6,358 nt of DNA from Lachnospiraceae bacterium (lineage in GTDB: Bacteria > Bacillota > Clostridia > Lachnospirales > Lachnospiraceae), in the NCBI GenBank assembly GCA_014804565.1, contig JAAUZN010000086.1, positions 1-6,358 of the forward strand. Direction: 5' to 3'. The position numbers were made by a program, and so were the translations under genes. Below the pieces are notes generated by a model, which did not search any database, was not told the origin of the DNA, and worked only from the letters and a program-made list of their open reading frames with translations. Each line of letters opens with the position of its first letter. The first letter of the stretch is position 1. Below, in pieces: positions 1-5,654 of this stretch.

Positions 1-101
1 CCGAAATGCTGCCCCCGGAGCAGCGCTCCCACAAGCGCCATAGCCGCCAGGACGACCAGAAGCGCGCCCCCCGCCAAAATATAGTTCTTCTTATCCTTCA
101 T
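1..101 (-). CDS. N-terminus of a membrane-anchored or exported protein (partial)
   Basis: Only the first 33 codons are inside the window; the gene continues past the left edge. The peptide begins MKDKKNY, followed by an uninterrupted hydrophobic stretch (about residues 8-28, rich in Leu, Ala, Val and Gly) and then Arg-Gly-Gln-His. A short Lys-rich head followed by one hydrophobic helix is the layout of an uncleaved membrane anchor or a signal peptide. No lipobox cysteine is seen in the visible part. The start is supported by an AAAGGA ribosome site (complement of 111-116) nine bases upstream. It is the last visible gene of the leftward operon, 19 bases after the stop of the COG2426 membrane protein, so it is probably co-transcribed with it. 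The function cannot be told from this fragment. Confidence 0.7.
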   Translation of the reverse strand, partial: MKDKKNYILAGGALLVVLAAMALVGALLRGQHF

Positions 102-120
102 CCCGTAAAGTCCTTTTATC

Positions 121-621
121 CTATCCCAGAAGCGCACCCAGCAGTCCGTAGGAGAATATAGACATGATGACTGTAGCGATGGCAATGCCAAGAAGCTCCG
201 CCAGGATCGCCTTCTTAAAGTCCACATCCAGAAGCGCCGCGATCAGAGATCCTGTCCACGCACCTGTTCCCGGAAGCGGAATTCCCACAAAGAGTACCAG
301 TCCCCAGAATTCATAGCGTTTGATATTATCGCTCTTGCTCATAGCACGGTTTTCCAACTTCTCGATGATCCCGCGAAAAAGCTTAATCTTCTTAAGCCAT
401 TTAAATACTTGTTTAATGAACAGCAATATAAAAGGAATGGGAATAATATTGCCGACAATACAAAACGGAATCGCCCTGGTGATCGGCACCTGCAGCAGAC
501 TGGAGACGATCAATCCGCCCCTAAGTTCCAAAATCGGAATCATGGAGATGATAAAAACAACCAGTTCCTTACTCACATACCGCCCTAATGTATTAGCAAA
601 TGCCACCGCTAAACTTTCCAT
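121..621 (-). CDS. COG2426 small multi-drug export family membrane protein (PF06695-like)
   Basis: This is a 166-residue integral membrane protein matching the family annotated as small multi-drug export protein. Family-like signatures are PILELRGGLI (about 29-38), the GNIIPIPFILL segment (58-68) and GIPLPGTGAWTGS (113-125), each in or beside a hydrophobic stretch (about 20-45, 50-70, 106-132 and 138-165). A basic, probably cytoplasmic loop lies at 71-104. The start at 621 is chosen because an AAAGGA site (complement of 633-638) lies 11 bases upstream. An in-frame TTG at 657 would add 12 very polar residues and has no better ribosome site. It follows hisC by 42 bases with no hairpin between. 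The drug-export label is inherited and has little direct support as far as I know. From memory, structure predictions relate PF06695 to DedA/VTT proteins, which would suggest lipid or lipid-carrier transport. The substrate is unknown. Confidence 0.85.
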   Translation of the reverse strand: MESLAVAFANTLGRYVSKELVVFIISMIPILELRGGLIVSSLLQVPITRAIPFCIVGNIIPIPFILLFIKQVFKWLKKIKLFRGIIEKLENRAMSKSDNIKRYEFWGLVLFVGIPLPGTGAWTGSLIAALLDVDFKKAILAELLGIAIATVIMSIFSYGLLGALLG

Positions 622-663
622 GCTGTTTTCGTTCCTTTCTTTCTGTCTCTTTCTCAAACCGTC

Positions 664-1719
664 CTATAAAAGAATGTTTTCAAGCGCCCGATAAAGCGCC
701 TCCATCTGTTCGTCCGTGCCGATGGTGATCCGCAGGAAATTCTCGATCCGCTCCTTATTCCACCACCTGACATATATGTCATTTTCTTTCAGCCGCTCAA
801 AAATCTCCCGGGCAGGCACGCTTTTGTGGGAAGCAAAAATAAAATTGGCACAGGATTTCGGAAACTGAAATCCCAACCGCGCAAGCTCCTGCTCCGCTCG
901 CGTTCTCGTCTGTATGATTTTATGGCAGCACTGCTCAAAATATGCCTCATCCCGCACCGCTTCCACACCCAGCGCAAGCGCCGCCGTGTTCATGGTGTAT
1001 GAATTGACGGAATACTTCACATCGTTCAGATAGCGGATCAGCTTAGGCTGTCCCATGGCGTAGCCGATACGCATACCGGCCATGGATCTGGATTTGGAAA
1101 AAGTCTGTACCACCAGCATATTATCGTATTTCTCGATCAGCGGCAGTGCGCTCGTCCCGCCAAAATCAATGTAGGCTTCGTCCACGATCACCACCACATC
1201 CTGATTGTTTTGCACGATCTCCTCTACCATATCAAGAGACAGCAACTCCCCTGTAGGGGCATTGGGATTCGGAAAGACCACTCCGCCGTTAGGCTGTGTG
1301 TAATCCTGTGGCCGAATCTGAAAGTTCTCATCCAGAGGCTTCACCTCATAGGGAATCTTATACACCTCCGCCCATACATCGTAGAAGGAATAGGTGATGT
1401 CCGGGAAAAAAATTGGCCGACCGGAATTGAAAAAAGTCATAAAGGCCATAGACAGCACATCGTCCGAACCCACCCCGATAAAAATCTGATCTGTCCCGAT
1501 ATGGTAATGTTCTGCCAGTGCTTTCGCCAGCTCCGTTTTCTCCGGAAATGCCGGGTACAAGCGCAGCTTATCTATTTCCATAGCCGCCATGGCCGCCTCT
1601 ACTCCCGGCGCCGGTGGATAGGGGTTCTCATTGGTATTCAGCTTGATGATCCCCCCTTTCTCGGGCTGCTCTCCCGGCGTATAGGGGACTACCCTGCGCA
1701 CATTTTCTTCCCACTTCAT
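664..1719 (-). CDS. hisC: Histidinol-phosphate aminotransferase
   Basis: This 351-residue, fold-type I PLP aminotransferase converts imidazole-acetol phosphate and glutamate to L-histidinol phosphate and 2-oxoglutarate in cytoplasmic histidine synthesis. HisC enzymes often also accept aromatic substrates. Visible landmarks are LNTNENPYPP (28-37), GSDD (84-87), aromatic Y110 for stacking on the cofactor, NPNAPTG (151-157, N153), VDEAY (179-183, D180), the Schiff-base lysine K209 in TFSKS, R217 in GMRIGY, and the substrate-carboxylate arginine R330 in FLRIT. Length is normal for the family. The start at 1719 gives the expected N-terminus (MKWEENVRRVVPYTPG) and is preceded by AGGAGGAG inside the end of the glycosyltransferase gene. 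Starting at 1791 instead would add 24 Arg-rich residues read from within that gene. Only four bases separate it from the upstream stop, so translational coupling is likely. No other his gene is visible, so this is an orphan hisC. Confidence 0.93.
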   Translation of the reverse strand: MKWEENVRRVVPYTPGEQPEKGGIIKLNTNENPYPPAPGVEAAMAAMEIDKLRLYPAFPEKTELAKALAEHYHIGTDQIFIGVGSDDVLSMAFMTFFNSGRPIFFPDITYSFYDVWAEVYKIPYEVKPLDENFQIRPQDYTQPNGGVVFPNPNAPTGELLSLDMVEEIVQNNQDVVVIVDEAYIDFGGTSALPLIEKYDNMLVVQTFSKSRSMAGMRIGYAMGQPKLIRYLNDVKYSVNSYTMNTAALALGVEAVRDEAYFEQCCHKIIQTRTRAEQELARLGFQFPKSCANFIFASHKSVPAREIFERLKENDIYVRWWNKERIENFLRITIGTDEQMEALYRALENILL

Positions 1720-1723
1720 TCTG

Positions 1724-2746
1724 TCATTTCTCCTCCTGCTGCCACTCCGCCGCCAGTCTGGCATACTCCGCCGCCTGCTCCTCGTTTCCAAGCTCCTGAT
1801 AGCACTTGGCGAGTCCCCGCAGAGGCAGATCGCCGCCGCAATGTATATTCAAGACACTCTCCGTCTCATAAGCTGCATTATACAGCCATATGACAGCCTC
1901 GTCATAATCCTTCTGTTCCATATAAAAGGCGCCCAGCTCACAGCAGATCTCCGAGCAACCCTCAGACGCCACCGCTTTCATGGCATACTTAAAGAAATCC
2001 GCCACGTCCCCGGCAAGTCTTGCCGCTCTCGCCGCCACACAGGCAGCCTCCATGAGTTCATCGTCCCCCCGCTTCTCATCTTGGCAAGAGGCTTTAAAAA
2101 AGGCCCTGGCATCCAGAAAATCCTGCGCCTCCCCGGAAATAAAAAGTTCCTTCGCGTAGATATTGTGAAGTCTTTTATCTATAGGCTCCCCCGCCTCCGC
2201 CAGTCTGGCGAAAGCCTGCAGATCCCGGTCCTTATGGTTTTCCTCCGGAAGATGCTGAATCTGGATCTCACTATCATAAATAACAGGCGTAATCCCTATC
2301 TGTTCATGGATCGCTCCCTGCCATCGAAAGGTTCTGTTCCTCTTAAAAAGCTTGGGGCGAAGCTCTTTGTCATAATTGTAGATGGTGCCGTGGCTGAGCT
2401 GGTTGGCATAGTACATCTGTACGATCTCAATCTCGGGAAGCAGAGTCTCCTTTAACTGTAAAAAGGCCGCCCGATTCTCCTCGTCCAGCACTTCATCTGC
2501 ATCCGCCGAATAGATATACTCCATCTTCGCCTTGGAAAAGGCAAAATTCCGCGCCTCCGAGAAATCTCCCGTCCAGGCAAAGTCATAGATCTGCTCCGTG
2601 TACCTGGCAGCAATCTCTTTCGTGGCATCCGTAGAGCCGGTGTCCACGATGATGATCTCATCCATGAGCCCCGCCAGACTGTCCAGGCACCTCGCCAGGA
2701 TCCTCTCTTCATTTTTCACGATCATACACAAGCTGACTGTGATCAT
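1724..2746 (-). CDS. Family 2 glycosyltransferase with TPR-like C-terminal region
   Basis: This 340-residue protein has no membrane helix or signal peptide, so it is probably cytoplasmic. Residues 1 to about 165 are a GT2 (GT-A fold) domain: SLCMIVKNEE (5-14), the nucleotide-sugar binding VDTGSTD (34-40), D61-F-S-E-A-R-N, the metal-binding DxD in SADADE (80-85), and WQGAIHEQI (142-150), the substrate-side motif common in this subgroup. Residues about 195-335 are helical with TPR-like repeats, clearest at about 264-300 and 306-335 (pattern Leu-Gly-x-x-Tyr then Tyr-Asp-Glu-Ala). This GT2+TPR layout occurs in enzymes that glycosylate proteins or peptides, the sublancin glycosyltransferase SunS being a relative by architecture, but also in many uncharacterised clostridial proteins. 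Sugar and acceptor are unknown, and no bacteriocin precursor is visible nearby. The start has an AAGGA site (complement of 2756-2760) nine bases upstream. It is the second gene of the leftward operon. Confidence 0.87.
   Translation of the reverse strand: MITVSLCMIVKNEERILARCLDSLAGLMDEIIIVDTGSTDATKEIAARYTEQIYDFAWTGDFSEARNFAFSKAKMEYIYSADADEVLDEENRAAFLQLKETLLPEIEIVQMYYANQLSHGTIYNYDKELRPKLFKRNRTFRWQGAIHEQIGITPVIYDSEIQIQHLPEENHKDRDLQAFARLAEAGEPIDKRLHNIYAKELFISGEAQDFLDARAFFKASCQDEKRGDDELMEAACVAARAARLAGDVADFFKYAMKAVASEGCSEICCELGAFYMEQKDYDEAVIWLYNAAYETESVLNIHCGGDLPLRGLAKCYQELGNEEQAAEYARLAAEWQQEEK
1730..1737 (-). promoter_or_regulatory. Ribosome binding site of hisC inside the preceding gene
   Basis: The complement reads AGGAGGAG, a near-perfect anti-16S match about 10 bases before the ATG at 1719. 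It overlaps the Glu-Glu codons just before the glycosyltransferase stop. It decides the hisC start and implies coupled translation, since terminating ribosomes end within a few bases of the next start codon. Confidence 0.8.
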
Positions 2747-2762
2747 GCTCTTTTATCCTTCT

Positions 2763-3152
2763 CTAATATATCCCGGAAAATCCGTGCGTGTAGAGCACTT
2801 CCTGCCGCATCCGCTCCTCCACGGGCAGCCACACCTCGCTCCTCCCTGCCCGCAGCAGAAGACTTTCGTACCGATGCCGCCGTACGAACTTCGCAGAGGC
2901 TAAAAGCAGATAGACGGTCGTGCAGGACGCATCTCCCACCGCCTCACACATATTTACGACATATGTGTCATTTACTCTTCGCAGACGCTCTCTACCGAGA
3001 AACCGGTATTTCCTGCCGTCCCAGTTATAGATCCGCACCGTGTGCCAGATCAGATCATGCCGTATCGCCGCCAAAAGAAACGCAAGCAGAAACAGCGCCA
3101 CAACAACCCATATACGGCTGTCGTTTACAAATAACATCAGTTCTTTTATCAT
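2763..3152 (-). CDS. Uncharacterised small single-helix membrane protein
   Basis: I do not recognise this 129-residue protein. A strongly hydrophobic helix spans about residues 13-30, followed by R31-H-D. The rest (about 35-129) is polar, basic and probably beta-rich: IYNWDGRKYRFLGR (41-54), NDTYVVNMCEA (61-71), TTVYLLLASAKFVRRHRYESLLLRAG (residues 78 to 103), then EVWLPVEERM (106-115). If the helix is an anchor with the positive residues inside, the soluble domain is cytoplasmic. The two cysteines (69 and 77) form no obvious metal site. The start at 3152 is preferred because GGAGG (complement of 3157-3161) lies four bases upstream, although that spacing is short. An ATG at 3173 would add MCPIGGT with a poorly spaced site. 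It is the first gene of the leftward operon, 16 bases ahead of the glycosyltransferase, whose function it may support. Confidence 0.75.
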   Translation of the reverse strand: MIKELMLFVNDSRIWVVVALFLLAFLLAAIRHDLIWHTVRIYNWDGRKYRFLGRERLRRVNDTYVVNMCEAVGDASCTTVYLLLASAKFVRRHRYESLLLRAGRSEVWLPVEERMRQEVLYTHGFSGIY

Positions 3153-3213
3153 TGTGCCTCCAATCGGGCACATCTCTCCGTATATTCATTAGAGTAACAC
3201 ACTCCCCCGTCGA

Positions 3214-3242
3214 TTGCAATTCAAACCCACATAATATATAAT
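3214..3242 (+). promoter_or_regulatory. Sigma-70/SigA-type promoter for the rightward membrane-protein gene
   Basis: The -35 box is TTGCAA (3214-3219), then a 17-base spacer, then a perfect -10 box TATAAT (3237-3242). Transcription would start near 3249-3250, about 50 bases before the ATG at 3303. TTGCAA is its own reverse complement, so the same hexamer could also serve a leftward promoter with a weak -10 (TACTCT, complement of 3191-3196, also 17 bases away). That second use is speculative, but the leftward operon needs a promoter in this gap and I see no better one. Confidence 0.65.
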
Positions 3243-3243
3243 C

Positions 3244-3267
3244 GTCGCAGGATCAACATCCTGCGAC
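3244..3267. repeat. Perfect 10-bp inverted repeat, operator-like
   Basis: The arms GTCGCAGGAT (3244-3253) and ATCCTGCGAC (3258-3267) are perfect reverse complements around the four bases CAAC. It begins one base after the -10 box of the rightward promoter and covers the expected +1 position, the classic place for a repressor operator. It is not followed by a T-run on either strand, so an intrinsic terminator is unlikely. A transcript starting near 3249 would lack half of the left arm, which argues against an RNA hairpin role. The binding protein is unknown; no regulator gene is visible in the window. Confidence 0.7.
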
Positions 3268-3288
3268 AATTCACTATATTGACATCTG

Positions 3289-3294
3289 AAAGGA
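3289..3294 (+). promoter_or_regulatory. Ribosome binding site deciding the start at 3303
   Basis: AAAGGA lies eight bases before the ATG at 3303. This selects that ATG over an in-frame TTG at 3279, which lies upstream of this site and would prepend eight residues lacking a ribosome site of their own. Confidence 0.7.
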
Positions 3295-3302
3295 AATCCT
3301 CC

Positions 3303-4421
3303 ATGAATACACAGAAAGATAACCACAGTATCACCGGCAGCCCCCTTATGATCCTCGAATTTATTATCATCCAGACTATCATCTGGGGATTTGCACTTTG
3401 TATCCTGTTTTACGTTTTCGATCTCCTCCTGGCAGGCTTTTTATATCTGCCGGGCCAGAACATACTGAACCGTTTTCGCTTTCTTCCGCTCTTTTATTAT
3501 CTGCGGGTGCTCGTTACATGGCCGGGCGTCATGTGCACTGCCCTGATCATCACGGTGATTCGCTGTCTTTTTCGCCGCACTAAAGTTACCTTATCCGGCG
3601 ATACCGTAATCATCCGCCGCCTCCGCCATACTGAACGCCTTTTTCTGGCGGATTTTATCCGTCCGAAAACCGTGGAATCCTATATCAACATTCATTTCAT
3701 CGGCTGGGTCTTCCGCAGACGCTACTTGATTTTTCGGGATGATGCCGGAAAAGATGTCAAATACCGGCTCTTTGAATACAGCGAAAAAGACTTGAATCAG
3801 GTTATGCAGCTACTCACACGGGTAAGCCGCTCAGAGCATCTCGCAGAAGACGACAAAACAGAAATTATGATGAATGCTTTTCAAAATACAACAGAAATCG
3901 CAATAGATCCCCGACACATCTGGTCTGTCATGGCACGCCGTCTGCTCATCCTGTGCGTTATCAGTCTGGTGGTCTTTGGCGTATCCATCTTCCTGTTTTA
4001 TCAGATGCTGACAATTCCCCCTCAGTACGATACAGCTCCCGCGCTCCTTACAGTCATCGGATATGGCTCCATCCTATTTTCTCTTTGCAGCCTTTTTGTG
4101 CTGTGCCGTGTGCTTTGGACTTTGTCCATAAACGCCGTGCTTCGACTCTCCTGCCCGCAAAAAATTTCTTTCGCCGGCAATATGCTGCAGATTGACCACA
4201 CCACATACAGCGTAAACCGTATTCGTCAGATCGTCATGAATCCGCCCGCAAGAAAGCTGCCCTTATTCGGTCATTACCAGATCACGATCATCACCACGGA
4301 GGGTACGCACAAATACTGGCTCGGCAATACCGAAGGACTGAGCCACGGAACCTGGCAGACGCTCTGCCGCAATATGCAAAGCCTGCTGATCTCATGTCCT
4401 GCCAAACTGACTTACTATTAA
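3303..4421 (+). CDS. Four-helix membrane protein with two PH-like domains, possible internal duplication
   Basis: I do not recognise a named family for this 372-residue protein. Hydrophobic helices lie at about 17-40, 66-90, 211-236 and 246-272. Each helix pair is followed by a polar, beta-rich region of about 80 residues (93-175 and 286-362) ending in a short helix. The two halves look related. VTLSGDTVII (95-104) pairs with ISFAGNMLQI (288-297), and RRYLIFRDDAGKDVKYRLF (139-157) resembles HYQITIITTEGTHKYWLGN (324-342). The offset of about 193 residues matches that between the helix pairs. Helices plus strand-rich domains of this kind resemble bacterial PH-domain (YdbS/YdbT-like) proteins, but I assign that only tentatively. 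It is probably a single-gene transcript from the promoter at 3214-3242, with a palindrome at its start site. Its 3' end overlaps the convergent acyltransferase gene by 30 bases. Confidence 0.8.
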   Translation: MNTQKDNHSITGSPLMILEFIIIQTIIWGFALCILFYVFDLLLAGFLYLPGQNILNRFRFLPLFYYLRVLVTWPGVMCTALIITVIRCLFRRTKVTLSGDTVIIRRLRHTERLFLADFIRPKTVESYINIHFIGWVFRRRYLIFRDDAGKDVKYRLFEYSEKDLNQVMQLLTRVSRSEHLAEDDKTEIMMNAFQNTTEIAIDPRHIWSVMARRLLILCVISLVVFGVSIFLFYQMLTIPPQYDTAPALLTVIGYGSILFSLCSLFVLCRVLWTLSINAVLRLSCPQKISFAGNMLQIDHTTYSVNRIRQIVMNPPARKLPLFGHYQITIITTEGTHKYWLGNTEGLSHGTWQTLCRNMQSLLISCPAKLTYY

Positions 4422-5510
4422 AGAAATCCCTCTTTGCAGCAACAGCGGCAGGACCGCACCCGCCGCCAGATAGACCATCTGAAAGGTCTCTGCGCCCCGC
4501 ACCAGATAATAGTAATCGATATCTGTGTGAAATCTCACAAAGTCAAAGTCCGCCAGATATCCCGTGTGGGCGGCGATCCCCGCCAGAATCCCTTTCACCA
4601 GCACAAAGGCCATCACATGGTGCATCATCACCGCGTAAGTATTACGGCTCAGATAGCCTACCGCACGACTTTTGCCAAGCGAAGGTGTCAGGATACGGGC
4701 CACCCGCAGCCAGAAGGCCACACCTGACACAGTTGTCACATATGGAATGACCGGTCCGTTGGCAAAGCCGGTGCACCACACACTGCTGTAGGCAAGGCCG
4801 TTACAGCACAGGGACAAAACCACCTGCACCCCGATCACAATGGCAAAGTAGGGAAGATTTCCCAGCGTGTCGTGCACCTCCAGCTTCTTTTTATAAAACT
4901 GCCCCATCTGAAAACAGGGATAGAGAAAGAGAATCCGCCCCGGCGCCTTATAAAGCCCCCACACATGACCACCGATGGCAAGCTGCACCACCGCCATCCC
5001 CACCGCCAGAGACCCCGCCAGGATCAGCCATTCATACTGTAGATGAAGCTTTCGCAGAACCAGCCGCATACACAGATTCATCATTTCGATCAGAAAAAGC
5101 ACTGGCACAAACCAGGCCGCAAAATTGTAAATAAACTGATAACCGTTGAGAAAAGGATCCAGAAACAGGCTCTTTAAGGAGACTGCCTCCCCCATGGCAA
5201 ACCCTCCGAAAGTCCGCAGAGCCCATGCAGCCAGGCCATAGACCAGATTCCAGATAAAATAGGGAAGGAGAAGCCGTTTCGCTTTCTTTTTCACATAGAA
5301 AAAAGGCCGGTCCTCCTCCTCTTCGCGATAAAAATAGCCGGAAATAAACAAAAAAAGCGGTACATGAAAAGAATAATAAGGAAACAGACCGCCCACCGTC
5401 ATGATGTCATATCCTACATGGCCCGCCACGATCATAACAATAGCCAAGGCTGAAAGAATGCCGAAAGTAATATTGTAAGTATGCTCATTCGTACGTGACA
5501 CTTGTGTCAT
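4392..5510 (-). CDS. Acyltransferase family 3 (PF01757) integral membrane protein
   Basis: This 372-residue protein has about ten membrane helices and the standard landmarks of membrane O-acyltransferases of the AT3 family. These move acetyl or other acyl groups onto surface polysaccharides, glycolipids or antibiotics. Landmarks are the first-helix histidine in AGHVGYD (H31), FHVPLFLFISGYFYR (48-62), KKKAKRLLLPYFIWN (74-88), AAWFVPVLFLIE (131-142) and VGYLSRNTYAVMMHH (284-298). There is no fused SGNH domain. The family usually carries Arg or Lys 11 positions before the helix-1 histidine (R-X10-H); here that position is Ser20. The start at 5510 has AGGA (complement of 5517-5520) six bases upstream. 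It is convergent with the membrane-protein gene and divergent from the lipoprotein gene 144 bases away. Acceptor and acyl donor are unknown. Confidence 0.88.
   Translation of the reverse strand: MTQVSRTNEHTYNITFGILSALAIVMIVAGHVGYDIMTVGGLFPYYSFHVPLFLFISGYFYREEEEDRPFFYVKKKAKRLLLPYFIWNLVYGLAAWALRTFGGFAMGEAVSLKSLFLDPFLNGYQFIYNFAAWFVPVLFLIEMMNLCMRLVLRKLHLQYEWLILAGSLAVGMAVVQLAIGGHVWGLYKAPGRILFLYPCFQMGQFYKKKLEVHDTLGNLPYFAIVIGVQVVLSLCCNGLAYSSVWCTGFANGPVIPYVTTVSGVAFWLRVARILTPSLGKSRAVGYLSRNTYAVMMHHVMAFVLVKGILAGIAAHTGYLADFDFVRFHTDIDYYYLVRGAETFQMVYLAAGAVLPLLLQRGISLIVSQFGRT
5496..5509. repeat. Short inverted repeat at the start of the acyltransferase gene
   Basis: TGACAC and GTGTCA are perfect 6-bp arms separated by TT (5496-5509). 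The repeat occupies the first codons of the acyltransferase gene (Met-Thr-Gln-Val-Ser). It could be an operator for a dimeric regulator acting on the divergent 5511-5654 region. At this length it could also be chance, since the bases are coding. Confidence 0.3.
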
Positions 5511-5589
5511 GTTTTTTCCTATCCCTTCCGTCCGCCCGTCGGCGCAGTAATTGGCTCACACCCGAAAATGTGTTACACTGTAAACAAGC

Positions 5590-5595
5590 TATAAT
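5590..5595 (+). promoter_or_regulatory. Candidate -10 box for the lipoprotein gene
   Basis: A perfect TATAAT lies 59 bases before the lipoprotein ATG in the A+T-rich part of the divergent region. No good -35 box is found: the hexamers at spacings of 15-17 bases are TGTGTT, ATGTGT and AATGTG. If this is used, it may depend on an activator. I found no convincing leftward promoter for the acyltransferase in the same gap. Confidence 0.35.
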
Positions 5596-5654
5596 TTATC
5601 TTACCACAAATGAAACATTCCTGCACACAAACAGGAAAGAAAGAGAATTTCCCA

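Noticed and set aside
1720..1791. Extended N-terminus of hisC starting at 1791
   Set aside because: It would add 24 Arg-rich residues read inside the glycosyltransferase gene; the ATG at 1719 has an AGGAGG site and the normal family N-terminus.
1210..1893. Long open frame on the plus strand (227 codons) opposite hisC and the glycosyltransferase
   Set aside because: It is antisense to two well-supported genes, has low-complexity His/Arg/Pro-rich translation typical of a shadow frame, and no ribosome site.
3153..3302. Possible small RNA or attenuator made from the 3244-3267 hairpin
   Set aside because: The likely start point falls inside the left arm and there is no T-run, so an operator reading fits better.
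4354..4368. Perfect 6-bp hairpin GGCAGA-CGC-TCTGCC near the end of the 3303 gene
   Set aside because: It lies within coding sequence and has no T-run after it on either strand, so it is not a credible intrinsic terminator.
4420..4435. AAAGA/TCTTT hairpin just after the stop of the 3303 gene
   Set aside because: The stem is only five A/T-rich pairs with no following T-tract; too weak to call a terminator.
5572..5580. GTGTTACAC mini-palindrome as a second copy of the 5496-5509 repeat
   Set aside because: The arms and spacing differ (GTGT-T-ACAC against TGACAC-TT-GTGTCA); resemblance is limited to four-base pieces expected by chance.
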